From an uncultured Bacteroidales bacterium (GTDB lineage Bacteria; Bacteroidota; Bacteroidia; Bacteroidales; WCHB1-69): a stretch of 64,000 nt of DNA. The notes under the pieces are model-generated. The model was not told where the DNA came from. It worked only from the letters and a program-made list of their open reading frames with translations, and did not search any database. The position numbers and the translations under genes are program-made. Each line of letters opens with the position of its first letter. Position 1 is the first letter of the stretch. This document shows, piece after piece, positions 45,477-54,722 of the stretch. The stretch is from contig CAMJXE010000003.1 of assembly GCA_946409645.1 (NCBI GenBank), positions 1 to 64,000 of the forward strand, read 5' to 3'.

Positions 45477-47966
45477 ATGACCGATGAAAATTTAAAACAA
45501 ACAAAATCCTTTGTCAATCAGAAACTTAATTTTGTGGAGGATTTGGTGCTGCACACGGATGCGCACATCTTTCTCACAGGAAAGGCGGGTACTGGAAAAA
45601 CCACTTTTCTGAAAAGTTTGCCATTAAAGACTCATAAACGCATGGTGGTAGTGGCTCCTACGGGCGTGGCGGCCATCAATGCAGGCGGACAAACCATCCA
45701 CTCGTTTTTCCAGCTGCCATTTGGACCGCAACTACCTGAAGGGGCGCAGATTCATTCTTCGCAGAACAAAAAAGAGGTGGCCGCGCAGTTCCAGAAAATG
45801 CGCGGTACGAAGCTGAAGATTATCCGCACCCTCGACCTTCTCGTCATCGACGAAATCAGTATGGTGCGTGCCGATGTCCTGGACGCGGTGGATGCCGTGT
45901 TGCGTCGCGCTCGCCGCTCCTCCCGACCTTTCGGTGGAGTGCAAGTGCTCATGATCGGCGACGTGCATCAGCTTGCACCTGTGGCGAAACCTGAAGAATG
46001 GGAGGTTCTTGCGCCCTACTATAAGACGGTCTATTTTTTCGGCAGTCACGTGTTGCAGAAAACAGAATATATCTGCGTGGAACTGGAGCACATTTACCGA
46101 CAACAGGACCGCGACTTCATCACGTTGCTCAACAAGGTCCGCCACAACCAAATGGATGCCGAGTGCATACGGTTGCTGAATACGCGGTATATTCCCGATT
46201 TTAAGCCATCAGATGGCTATATCACACTGACGACACATAATGCGCAGGCTGATGAAATCAATGAGTCGAGGCTTCGGGCAATCGAACAGAAACGTCTTCT
46301 TTTCCGATCGGAGGTCAAGGGCATTTTCCCATCGCACATCTATCCGACAAAGGAGGAATTGGAGTTGAAAATCGGGGCGCAGGTGATGTTCGTGAAGAAC
46401 GACCCAAGTCCTGAGAAGGCATATTACAACGGTAAAATCGGGCAATTGACCGGCTATGATGGAGATACGGGTGAGTTGGAGGTTGTGTGTGGTGACGAAC
46501 GCATCAAAGTGCTGCCAGTCGTATGGCAGAATATGGATTATACCCTTAACGAAGATAATCAGCAAATCGAGGAAAAAGAGATTGGCAGTTTCACGCAGAT
46601 TCCGTTGCGACTCGCGTGGGCCGTGACCATCCATAAAAGTCAGGGACTTACTTTTGACAAGCTGGTCGTAGATGCGCAGCAAGCTTTCGCACACGGGCAG
46701 GTCTATGTCGCGCTCAGTCGCTGCACCTCCCTCGAAGGGCTCGTCCTCAAAACCCCAATCACTTCGGAAGCACTCATCAATGACGGTCTCGTGGATTATT
46801 TCGTGGAAACAATGCCTGAAAGGGAGCCATCGCAAGAGAAAGTGATCCTTCTCAGAAGCGAGTATGAGTTAACCACTATTTTGGAACTGATTGATTTCCA
46901 AGAGATATATCGTACAATTGGAAAGTTGGCCAAAGTGGTGTTAGACAATCGGTCATTGTTTGAAGGTGAAATGGTACAAGAACTTGTCGGGCTTCGCGAC
47001 AGTTGCAGTAAAGAGCTCGTGGGTGTGGGGAAAAAGTTCGAAATCCAAATCTGGCAATTGCATCAAACGGCACTTTATGAAGACAATTCCATGTTGCAAG
47101 AGCGTTTGCAAAAAGGGACGAATTATTTCAAGGAGCATCTGCAAGTGATTTCCGACAAATTACAAAGGCTTCCTTACAAAACGGACAATAAAACTGTGAA
47201 TGAGCAGATTACGGATATTTTGAAACAGTTGAGAGACGAATGCTTTGTGAAGATGGCTTGTTTGGCGAATTGTGAGAAAGCTTTTAGCGTGGAAGAGTAT
47301 TATAAAACAAAGTCTATCAGTTTTTTAGAGGCAGAGAAGTTGTCTAAATCCAAGAGTTCGATCAGGGAGGGTTTGATGGAGAAAAGCACCTTGTATGCCG
47401 CTTTGAACGCTTGGCGTGCCGACAAGGCGGAGGAAGAAGATGCAGAGCTGTACAATATCATTCCGAGCAAAACTTTAAAGGCTATTTCGAAAGAAAAACC
47501 GGTCACTATTGCTGATCTCAAGCAGATCGAGGGTATAGGTCCGAAACGTATCAAGGCCTTCGGGCGAGAGATTGTCAACATTGTGAGGGTTTATTCGGGA
47601 ATGGAAATGCTTGATAATGAATCAGCTGAAATGGATTTGTCGGGCGATAAGCCTGCTAAACCGAAAAAGCCGAATGGAGAAACCTACCTGATTACGAAGA
47701 GAATGCTTGACAAGGGGATGACGGCGGAGGAGATTGCTGCGGAGCGAGGGTTGGCTGTCTCTACCATATATGGTCACATTGCGCGATTCGTGGAGCATGG
47801 CGATTATGAGGCTACTGATTTCGTTGATAAGGAGAAATGCGACATCATGGAGGAGTATTTCCGCGACACCGAAGATAAGTCGTTGAATGCGGCGCGGGAG
47901 GTTTTAGGCGATGATTTCGAGTTCTGGGAATTGCGTATGGTTTTGGCGGGGATGGCTGATACTTGA
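45477..47966 (+). CDS. PIF1/RecD-type helicase with HRDC-like and HTH_40-like C-terminal regions
   Basis: An 829-residue ATPase. Walker A GKAGTGKTT is at residues 35-43, Walker B LVIDEISMV is around residue 125, and VTIHKSQGLTFDKLVVDAQQ with VYVALSRCTSLEGL forms the UvrD-like C-terminal motor motif (about residues 385-425). Residues about 660-710 resemble an HRDC or helix-hairpin-helix segment (IADLKQIEGIGPKRIKAFG). Residues about 740-800 resemble a winged-helix HTH_40 domain (GMTAEEIAAERGLAVSTIYG). It is expected to unwind DNA or RNA-DNA hybrids in repair or replication. This architecture is widespread in Bacteroidetes. Confidence 0.88.
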   Translation: MTDENLKQTKSFVNQKLNFVEDLVLHTDAHIFLTGKAGTGKTTFLKSLPLKTHKRMVVVAPTGVAAINAGGQTIHSFFQLPFGPQLPEGAQIHSSQNKKEVAAQFQKMRGTKLKIIRTLDLLVIDEISMVRADVLDAVDAVLRRARRSSRPFGGVQVLMIGDVHQLAPVAKPEEWEVLAPYYKTVYFFGSHVLQKTEYICVELEHIYRQQDRDFITLLNKVRHNQMDAECIRLLNTRYIPDFKPSDGYITLTTHNAQADEINESRLRAIEQKRLLFRSEVKGIFPSHIYPTKEELELKIGAQVMFVKNDPSPEKAYYNGKIGQLTGYDGDTGELEVVCGDERIKVLPVVWQNMDYTLNEDNQQIEEKEIGSFTQIPLRLAWAVTIHKSQGLTFDKLVVDAQQAFAHGQVYVALSRCTSLEGLVLKTPITSEALINDGLVDYFVETMPEREPSQEKVILLRSEYELTTILELIDFQEIYRTIGKLAKVVLDNRSLFEGEMVQELVGLRDSCSKELVGVGKKFEIQIWQLHQTALYEDNSMLQERLQKGTNYFKEHLQVISDKLQRLPYKTDNKTVNEQITDILKQLRDECFVKMACLANCEKAFSVEEYYKTKSISFLEAEKLSKSKSSIREGLMEKSTLYAALNAWRADKAEEEDAELYNIIPSKTLKAISKEKPVTIADLKQIEGIGPKRIKAFGREIVNIVRVYSGMEMLDNESAEMDLSGDKPAKPKKPNGETYLITKRMLDKGMTAEEIAAERGLAVSTIYGHIARFVEHGDYEATDFVDKEKCDIMEEYFRDTEDKSLNAAREVLGDDFEFWELRMVLAGMADT

Positions 47967-48064
47967 TTCGGAATTACTAAGGAGCGCGGCAGAAACGTTA
48001 CGTCCTTTTTTTATGCAAAGGCCTTATTTTTTTTCACACCAACACTCCGAAACACAAAAAATGT

Positions 48065-48072
48065 TATCTTTG
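48065..48072 (+). promoter_or_regulatory. -7 box opening the repeat-rich 48.1-48.5 kb region
   Basis: TATCTTTG, 459 bases ahead of the next gene and 350 bases ahead of a terminator-like hairpin. Confidence 0.55.
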
Positions 48073-48290
48073 CAGTGTCGTTTTGTCCGAAGCCCAAGGG
48101 GGCGACGCTTCCAAGCGTCGCAATACAACCGACGTTGAAAACGTCGGCCCATAGACGGGTTCGCGGGCGGGAGACAGACATATAAAAAGGCGTTGAGTCA
48201 ACGTCTTATCTGCGGCTTGTTCGAATCTCGCAAATTCAAATCCATCCGCAAGGTAGGGCAATGTTCAATGTCCATGATTTGTATATTTCT

Positions 48291-48318
48291 GTAGAGACGT
48301 TGCGCGCAACGTCTCTAC
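48291..48318. repeat. 28-bp perfect palindrome, GTAGAGACG family
   Basis: Identical to 25842-25869 (core TTGCGCGCAA). Confidence 0.9.
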
Positions 48319-48417
48319 AATGCGGATTTTCCAAATAATCCGTTTTCAATATACATTACTGCGTGGGCTTCGGCATTGCTTATCCTCGGATGGAAGGCAA
48401 TGCGAGAGCCTGAACAA

Positions 48418-48457
48418 GCGGGATGAGCGATGAGTTCAGATTCCCGCGCTTTTTTTA
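48418..48457 (+). terminator. Terminator-like hairpin ahead of the T9SS-domain gene
   Basis: GCGGGA with TCCCGC followed by GCTTTTTTT. Confidence 0.55.
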
Positions 48458-48523
48458 TATGGTCTTTGTGTAGCCAATGGTTAGCTCTGCTTGGGAATCG
48501 GGAGCATATAAAGAGTGAATGAT

Positions 48524-49012
48524 ATGAAACAGATTCCTTTGTTAATCGCCTTCCTTGCTGTTTTCAGAATAGCAGTAGATGCGCAAACCGCCATCGTCCC
48601 CGTTGGCGGTGATGCACAGAGTAGTTATGGCAGTGTCAGTTACACGGTCGGGCAGATTGCGACACAGACATTTTCCAATACCAATGGCTCCATATCCGTG
48701 GCCGAAGGCGTGCAGCAACCCTACGAGATTATGACCGTCGGGGTGGACGAATATCCCCAGATCGTCCTGAATGCCGTTGTCTATCCCAATCCGACGCAAA
48801 ACATCGCACATTTGCGGCTCAACGGCTTCGAGATTCCCTCCGACGGCCTACGCGCCATACTCTACGACGGCAACAGCAAGCAATTGCAATCTTTTGCGGT
48901 TACCGACGACCTCACTGTGCTCCAGATCGGACAATACGCCACGGGGACCTATGTTCTGGAACTGCTCGATGGGAAACGGGTGTTGAAAACGTTCAAGATA
49001 GTGCGGCGATGA
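48524..49012 (+). CDS. Small secreted protein with T9SS type A sorting-like C-terminal domain
   Basis: A 162-residue protein; the ATG at 48524 (MKQIPLL) is preferred to one at 48515 as it starts the signal peptide (IPLLIAFLAVFRIAVDAQ). Residues about 20-75 form a short strand-rich region (SYGSVSYTVGQIATQTFS). From about residue 90, VYPNPTQNIAHLRLNGF through LDGKRVLKTFKIVRR matches the type IX secretion C-terminal domain. It is probably exported through the outer membrane and attached to the surface. It sits just ahead of the DGR target gene, which lacks such a domain. Confidence 0.75.
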   Translation: MKQIPLLIAFLAVFRIAVDAQTAIVPVGGDAQSSYGSVSYTVGQIATQTFSNTNGSISVAEGVQQPYEIMTVGVDEYPQIVLNAVVYPNPTQNIAHLRLNGFEIPSDGLRAILYDGNSKQLQSFAVTDDLTVLQIGQYATGTYVLELLDGKRVLKTFKIVRR

Positions 49013-49079
49013 ATCGGAATGGTGCTGCCCTGATTGTTAATTCTATTCCAAGAGGGCTGCAGGCCCGACACGTGTCAAC

Positions 49080-49167
49080 CCAGGGTGAGCGCAGCGAGCC
49101 CTGGGCCATCCGGGGTGAGCGCAGTGAGCCCTGAGCCATATAGGGTGAGCGCAGCGAGCCCTGGGGA
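49080..49167. repeat. Three 30-bp tandem hairpin repeats
   Basis: Three copies of GGGTGAGCGCAGCGAGCCCT (one with GCAGTGAG), period 30. Each can fold through CAGGG/CCCTG arms. In the 190-bp spacer ahead of the DGR target gene. Spacing and size do not fit a CRISPR array. Confidence 0.75.
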
Positions 49168-49203
49168 TATCCAAAATAATACTATTCACCAAATATAAAT
49201 CGT

Positions 49204-52200
49204 ATGAAGAAACTAATTACAATGACAATCATGGTGCTGGTCGTTTCGGTGGTGATGGCGCAGTCACCGGAGAAATTCAGCTATCAGGCGGTGGTGCGCA
49301 ACGCGAGCAACAGTCTGGTGGTAAACGCGCCAGTTGGTGTGCGCGTGAGCGTGCTGCAGGGCACAGCCACCGGTAGCCCGGTGTATGTGGAAACCCATAC
49401 GGTCACCACCAACGTCAACGGACTGGTGACCTTGCAAATCGGTGCAGGCAACGCCACGATGGGCTCCCTTGCGACGGTGAACTGGGGTGAAGGTCCCTAC
49501 TTCCTGAAATCGGAAATCGACCCCAACGGCGGAACCGACTACACCATTGTGAGTTCCCAGCAGCTGATGAGTGTGCCGTATGCACTGTACGCCTCCGAGG
49601 CAGGCAATGTACCTGTATTCGCCGTCACCCCGACGGATTCCGGCTATGTGCTGACGCTGACACCCGCCGAGGGTCCTGCCCAAACCTATATCTTGCGCAA
49701 CGGCGTTGACGGAGCACAAGGTCCGCAGGGACCTGCAGGTCCGCAGGGAGCCGCTGGCGTGAACGGCAACGATGGTCGGGGCATCCAGAGCATCACCGCG
49801 ACCTCAACGGTGGGAAATATCGATATCTACACCATCACCTACACTGACGGGAACACTTCCACGTTCACTGTGACTAACGGCGTAGCAGGTCCGCAGGGAC
49901 CGCAAGGCGAAACCGGTTCGCAAGGTCCTCAAGGTGAACAGGGTTTGCAGGGTCCTCAAGGTGAAACTGGCGCGAACGGCCTCTCCGCGTACCAGATTTG
50001 GCTGAATGCCGGAAATGTCGGCTCGGAGGCTGACTTTTTAGAGGCGATCAGAGGCGCGGACGGCGTGGATGGAAGTGACGGTGCGGACGGAAGCGACGGC
50101 TTCTCGCCTCTCGTGAGCATGAACACGGTGGATGGCACGGGCACTTACGTCACCATCACGGACGCCACGGGCGACCACACCTTCCTGATTCCCGAGAACT
50201 CCGCGAGCAGCGAGCTGACCCAACTGCCCGCCAATTGGGCGGAGAACGATCCCTACAGCCCGCAGTATATCATGAACAAACCGACGCTCTTTAGCGGCGA
50301 CTACAACGACCTGACCAACAAGCCGATACTGTTTGATGGTGATTACAATTCATTAAGCAGCAAGCCAGTTCTCTTCGACGGCAACTATAATTCATTGACC
50401 AACAAGCCGAATTTGGCAACGGTGGCCACGACCGGCAACTACAACGACTTGACCAACAAGCCCACCATCCCGACGGTGAACAACGCCACGCTAACCATCC
50501 AGAAGAACGGCTCCAACGTGGGCACCTTCACGGCCAACCAGAACACGAACCAGACCGTGAACATCACTGTACCGACCTCGACCGACCAACTGACCAACAA
50601 CAGCGGCTACATCACAATCAGCGACGTTCCCGCGCAGGTGAATGCCGACTGGAACGCCACCTCCGGCGCAGCAGAAATCCTCAACAAACCGGAGATTCCG
50701 ACAGTGCCGACGAATGTGAGCGCCTTCAACAATGATGCGGGCTACATCACGGCTGAACAGATGCCGGCGAGTATGTCGGGTACCCAAACGGGCGACATCA
50801 TGTACTGGGATGCGACTACGGCCACATGGATTATGATGCCGGCAGGAAGCGCGGGCCAGGTGCTGACCATGGAGAACGGGGTTCCCGTGTGGGCGAACCT
50901 TCCGGACCACATCACGATGAACATGCCGCCTACCGTCATCACCTCCGCTCCTTTGGAAGTGACACAGTCGTCGGCTTTGTGCGGCGGTGAAGTAACCAGC
51001 GACGGCAGTGTGCAGCTCACCGCCTGCGGTGTCTGCTGGAGCACACACCATTTCCCGACCATCGCGGATGCGCATACGGAGAACGACTTGAGTGTGGGTG
51101 CGTTCACGTCGCATGTCACAGGCCTTGCCCACCACACCACCTACTATGTGCGGGCATACGCCACCAATAGCATAGGCACCACCTACGGCGCGGAGATGAC
51201 CTTCACCACGGCGGACATTCCCTCTGGCAGCGTGACCATGCCCGATCCTTGCTCGGTGGACACCAACACCATTTGGCATCCGACTCTCGGTCCCGGCAGC
51301 ACCCTCTGCGCTGGCACCGACAGCGTGGAACTCACCCTGAACAACTACCAGTACGGCAGCATCCAGTGGCAGTATTCCTCCGACACTGTCTCTTGGTTTA
51401 ACATCCCCGGAGCCATTGACACGCTGTTGGTTTACAAACCCGAGCAGACGCAATACGTCAGAGCTTCGGTTTCGACTGCCAATTGTCCTCCAGAGTATTC
51501 GCCGGTGAAGCTGTTGCTGAAGACTCCTGCCGCATACGCAGGCATCTCGCGCACGGCTAATGTTGGCGACACAGTGCGTCTGCAAGCCAACAAGGAAGAG
51601 AGAGCGACGGGCAGCTGGCAGATTCTGCAAGGCACTGGCGGTTTTCTTTCTAACCCAAATGAAGATTACACGAAGTTCTACGGCACCGACTCGCTCTACC
51701 GCTTGCGTTGGACTCTTACCAACAATTGCGGATCCAGTTCCGATGACATCAGCGTGCGTTATGTGCAGACGGTCGTGAGTGACAAAGTGGTGATGGTGGA
51801 TACTACGGACATCATTTTCAGTGATTCGGCGCAGATGGCACAGGGTTATTATGTGATTTCTTTCAGCGACCCGAATATCGTGATTGGTGACTCCACTATT
51901 TTGGTCAGCCTGATTAACGGCGGTTTCCTGCGCATGGTCGATTCTTGGTCGATGGCCAACGATTCCACGTATGCTATGTACACCTCTCAGGCCTCGTTGT
52001 ACGATGTGTTGGAGAGCGGTGTGATACAGTTTGATGCCATAATTGGAGAAAATGATGCCGACAATCCGTCTCCCCAAGAGTCGCAGGTGCGGAGAGTGGA
52101 GTACCTTGATCACATTCCCACCCGGCGTGAATTGCGCGACAATCCGGAGATGTTCAGGGCAGAAAAAGTCTATCTTCTTCCCACGAACTTGGGAGGCGCA

Positions 52201-54396
52201 AATGGCGGTATTTCACCAGGTTCTTCTTTGCGGGGTGGAAGCACGCAACACAGAGGGTATAATGCGGACAGCACTTTAAAATGGTTAGTACCTGAATGGG
52301 CACCTGACTTCAGCTATAAACTTGAAAATGTGGAATTCTGGCTGGATGCCAACCCAATGCTTGAATTAAACAGGGAAATCCGCTGTTTAAAATTCGGCAT
52401 TTATGGTGCAAGGCTCCATCTGAAAGCGGATTTTATACCTAAAATAACCGCAGCCGGGGAGTTTACCGGAATTGAATGGAAACCCATCAACCTCGAAGTG
52501 CCTTTTGCCGTCCCTGTCGGTCCGGTGGTGATTCCGTTCACGGTGGATTGCGGAATCACGTTGTCTGCCAAAGGCACTATAGAGGTTTCAGAAGAAGTTA
52601 AATACAAGATAGAAGCCGATGCCAATTTTACCAGAGGAGTCAGTTATTGGGGAAAAAGTAACACATTTTCTGTTGACAGGTCCCAGACAGGAGAATTTAA
52701 AGTGGAGAAAGTTACTGATAATCTTGTGGCATCGATAGATTTGACTCTTTCAGCAGCCTGTTATATGAATGTGAAGTTAGCCGCAGTGGTAGGGCCTCGC
52801 GTACAGGCGGGTTTCAAGGCAAAAATGAAAGGTTGCTGGGGTCTGAACGACAATCAGGGCTGGCAGGTAGGATTCAAAGGTGAATTATATACGAAATTGG
52901 ATATCAAAGCAACCAAATTCGTGGATAAGTTTATCCCTGACAACTGGTCAAGCGAGATTTCCTGGCCTTTCTTGGATCATTCATTTCCTGATACCATGCA
53001 CATGTTCAAAGGTAATAACGAAACCGTTTCACACACTCAGTCAAGCAATATAGTGAAGGTAAAAGTATTGGGGAAAGGCGGCAAGCCTATCCGTAACGCT
53101 CTTGTTTATTTTGAACCGAAAAGCGGCCTTGTCACTGCAACATCATCATTCACGGACACTAGCGGTGTGGCTCAAACTATATGGAGTCCTGCTTCGGGTT
53201 TGGGTTATGACATCCACCAGCTTTACGCATACGTGTACGATTGTGAGCAGAAGCCCATAAAAGGTGCGCCTGTGGTATTTACCGCATACGAGTACACAGG
53301 GTGTTCCAACTCCACTTTGAATATGAAATACATCCTCAACGGGAACAATCTGACGTTGCAGGCATCTGGCGGTGTGCCACCATACACCTATTCCGTGGAT
53401 GGTGAGAATTTTGTGGCTTTGAACGAGTTGCCTACAGTTTCAGCTTTAGCCTCACATGTGCTGTCGGTAAAAGATTGCAACGGCTGTGTGCGCAGCATCA
53501 CATACGGTTATTCTGGGAACACGAATTGCGACTGGTCAGGCCTCGACATTGATGTGACATTCAGCGGCGGCACGCTGCAGCTTCAGGGTACGGGCGGCAA
53601 TCCTCCTTACAAATATTCTATAGGCGGCATTTCCTATTCCACGGACAATGAGTTTTCCTCCTTATCGCCCGGTGAATATACCGTTTATGTGCTTGATGGT
53701 TCTGGATGCGTCTTCAGCAAAGATATCACCATTGAGGAGAATGATTTTTTGGATCTTTCCGAGTACAATGTACAGCCATGTGGCGGCGCGGAAACGGTCA
53801 CCGACTACGACGGCAATGTCTATCCTACGATACAGATCGGGCAGCAGTGCTGGATGAAGGAGAACCTCCGCACCACACACTATGCCGACGGTGAAATCAT
53901 TCCGATAGGGTCTGCGTGTTACTATCCCAACGGCAATGCCGGCAACAGGGCGCAGTATGGACTTTTGTACACGTGGTATGCGGCCACGCAGAATGTCTCC
54001 AGTGGCAGCAACCCCAGTGGTGTTCGGGGTGCCTGCCCATACGGCTGGCACGTGCCGAGCGATGACGAGTGGAGCCAACTTCTAAGCCAGCCCCAGTTGA
54101 TGGTCTGCCCGGCCAAAGCATTGGCTACGAAGTTCGGCTGGAATATCTCCACCACTCCTTGCTCTCCCGGTTTTGAGAACTGGTATAACAATGGCAGCGG
54201 ATTCAACGCGGCTCCTGCAGGTCTATACAACAATGGTTACGGCGATTTCGGTTCGGTTGCGTGGTTCTGGAGTGCTACCGAGAGCAGCAACAACTACGCG
54301 TGGAACCGTAACTTGAGCTACGACGGTACGGGAGTGGTCCGCGACAACAGCTGCAATAAGGCGCGCGCCTATTCTGTCCGCTGTCTCCGCGATTAA
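49204..54396 (+). CDS. DGR target: giant secreted collagen-like/SprB-like protein with C-terminal FISUMP variable domain
   Basis: A 1730-residue protein with a signal peptide (MTIMVLVVSVVMAQ). Domains in order: N-terminal region common to Bacteroidetes surface proteins (FSYQAVVRNASNSLVVNAPV); collagen-like Gly-Pro-Gln repeats (about 173-185 and 230-260); GDYNDLTNKP repeats (about 355-425); an Fn3-like segment (about 580-675); a large uncharacterised middle; two SprB-like repeats (about 1365-1520); and a FISUMP (Fibrobacter major paralogous) domain from about 1535, with YPTIQIGQQCWMKENLRTTH and GWHVPSDDEWSQL. The last 49 residues (1682-1730) are encoded by the variable repeat. Differences from the template fall at residues 1694, 1695, 1698, 1712, 1716 and 1717. 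FISUMP domains are known DGR targets with a C-type-lectin-like fold. It is predicted to be a diversified surface adhesin. Confidence 0.9.
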   Translation: MKKLITMTIMVLVVSVVMAQSPEKFSYQAVVRNASNSLVVNAPVGVRVSVLQGTATGSPVYVETHTVTTNVNGLVTLQIGAGNATMGSLATVNWGEGPYFLKSEIDPNGGTDYTIVSSQQLMSVPYALYASEAGNVPVFAVTPTDSGYVLTLTPAEGPAQTYILRNGVDGAQGPQGPAGPQGAAGVNGNDGRGIQSITATSTVGNIDIYTITYTDGNTSTFTVTNGVAGPQGPQGETGSQGPQGEQGLQGPQGETGANGLSAYQIWLNAGNVGSEADFLEAIRGADGVDGSDGADGSDGFSPLVSMNTVDGTGTYVTITDATGDHTFLIPENSASSELTQLPANWAENDPYSPQYIMNKPTLFSGDYNDLTNKPILFDGDYNSLSSKPVLFDGNYNSLTNKPNLATVATTGNYNDLTNKPTIPTVNNATLTIQKNGSNVGTFTANQNTNQTVNITVPTSTDQLTNNSGYITISDVPAQVNADWNATSGAAEILNKPEIPTVPTNVSAFNNDAGYITAEQMPASMSGTQTGDIMYWDATTATWIMMPAGSAGQVLTMENGVPVWANLPDHITMNMPPTVITSAPLEVTQSSALCGGEVTSDGSVQLTACGVCWSTHHFPTIADAHTENDLSVGAFTSHVTGLAHHTTYYVRAYATNSIGTTYGAEMTFTTADIPSGSVTMPDPCSVDTNTIWHPTLGPGSTLCAGTDSVELTLNNYQYGSIQWQYSSDTVSWFNIPGAIDTLLVYKPEQTQYVRASVSTANCPPEYSPVKLLLKTPAAYAGISRTANVGDTVRLQANKEERATGSWQILQGTGGFLSNPNEDYTKFYGTDSLYRLRWTLTNNCGSSSDDISVRYVQTVVSDKVVMVDTTDIIFSDSAQMAQGYYVISFSDPNIVIGDSTILVSLINGGFLRMVDSWSMANDSTYAMYTSQASLYDVLESGVIQFDAIIGENDADNPSPQESQVRRVEYLDHIPTRRELRDNPEMFRAEKVYLLPTNLGGANGGISPGSSLRGGSTQHRGYNADSTLKWLVPEWAPDFSYKLENVEFWLDANPMLELNREIRCLKFGIYGARLHLKADFIPKITAAGEFTGIEWKPINLEVPFAVPVGPVVIPFTVDCGITLSAKGTIEVSEEVKYKIEADANFTRGVSYWGKSNTFSVDRSQTGEFKVEKVTDNLVASIDLTLSAACYMNVKLAAVVGPRVQAGFKAKMKGCWGLNDNQGWQVGFKGELYTKLDIKATKFVDKFIPDNWSSEISWPFLDHSFPDTMHMFKGNNETVSHTQSSNIVKVKVLGKGGKPIRNALVYFEPKSGLVTATSSFTDTSGVAQTIWSPASGLGYDIHQLYAYVYDCEQKPIKGAPVVFTAYEYTGCSNSTLNMKYILNGNNLTLQASGGVPPYTYSVDGENFVALNELPTVSALASHVLSVKDCNGCVRSITYGYSGNTNCDWSGLDIDVTFSGGTLQLQGTGGNPPYKYSIGGISYSTDNEFSSLSPGEYTVYVLDGSGCVFSKDITIEENDFLDLSEYNVQPCGGAETVTDYDGNVYPTIQIGQQCWMKENLRTTHYADGEIIPIGSACYYPNGNAGNRAQYGLLYTWYAATQNVSSGSNPSGVRGACPYGWHVPSDDEWSQLLSQPQLMVCPAKALATKFGWNISTTPCSPGFENWYNNGSGFNAAPAGLYNNGYGDFGSVAWFWSATESSNNYAWNRNLSYDGTGVVRDNSCNKARAYSVRCLRD
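54247..54393 (+). repeat. DGR variable repeat (VR)
   Basis: 147 bases at the very end of the target gene, aligned without gaps to 54723-54869. There are nine differences, eight at positions that are A in the template. The first 37 and last 33 bases are identical; the GC-rich 3' end (from GCGCGCGCCTATTCTG) should serve as the initiation site for mutagenic homing. The 3' boundary is GAT followed by TAA here but by ATA in the template. Confidence 0.95.
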
Positions 54397-54409
54397 AAAA
54401 TCAGATTCA

Positions 54410-54448
54410 ATCAAATTTCCCCAGCCCGATAGGGCAGGGAAATTTGAT
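54410..54448. promoter_or_regulatory. Cruciform element downstream of the VR
   Basis: Perfect 12-base arms ATCAAATTTCCC (54410-54421) and GGGAAATTTGAT (54437-54448), with an inner GCCC-GATA-GGGC stem. It starts 16 bases after the VR. In the Bordetella phage DGR a hairpin just after the VR is needed for efficient homing, so this is probably its counterpart. Confidence 0.8.
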
Positions 54449-54462
54449 CACCTTGTGAAAAA

Positions 54463-54487
54463 CCGCCCTGCGCGATAGCGCGGGCGG
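54463..54487. repeat. Second hairpin between VR and TR
   Basis: CCGCCC-T-GCGC, loop GATA, then GCGC-GGGCGG; nearly perfect stem. Confidence 0.7.
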
Positions 54488-54606
54488 AAAGCAGAAAAAA
54501 GAAATAAAAAAAACAACCCCTGTCAGCCAGAGTTTTGGATTCCTACGGGAACTAAAAGAGTGCATCACAAAAAAAATCATATCGGGCAGCCCGGTTCAAT
54601 AGGAGT

Positions 54607-54626
54607 CCCGCGCTTTCCAGCGCGGG
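54607..54626. repeat. Third hairpin between VR and TR
   Basis: CCCGCGC (54607-54613) with GCGCGGG (54620-54626). The flank CGCGGGAAAAGCAGA resembles that of the second hairpin. Confidence 0.65.
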
Positions 54627-54722
54627 AAAAGCAGAGAACTCCAGAATTTGTTGGACCAATTAAAATGCTGGGTCATCACGTTTGTGGGGGCGAAGGCAAC
54701 ATTTGAGCGGCTGCGAAAAAGC

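Larger units (their letters stand above)
48073..48457 (+). ncRNA. Possible untranslated transcript or dispersed hairpin-rich repeat
   Basis: A gene-free stretch between a promoter-like box and a hairpin with T-run (GCGGGA at 48418-48423 with TCCCGC at 48442-48447). It contains consecutive perfect hairpins at 48102-48121 (GCGACGCTT arms), 48129-48147 (CCGACGTT arms) and 48187-48207 (AAGGCGTTG arm), and a 28-bp palindrome at 48291. It does not look like RNase P RNA, tmRNA or 6S RNA. It may be a repeat element rather than a functional RNA. Confidence 0.3.

Noticed and set aside
48064..48261. Minus-strand 65-codon open frame in the hairpin region
   Set aside because: It is the translation of inverted-repeat DNA; no start context and no neighbour support.
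49080..49167. Possible CRISPR array
   Set aside because: Only three near-contiguous hairpin copies with almost no spacer and no cas genes nearby.
50491..52113. 540-codon minus-strand open frame inside the DGR target gene
   Set aside because: Antisense of a strongly supported gene with signal peptide and known domains; His/Arg-rich shadow composition.
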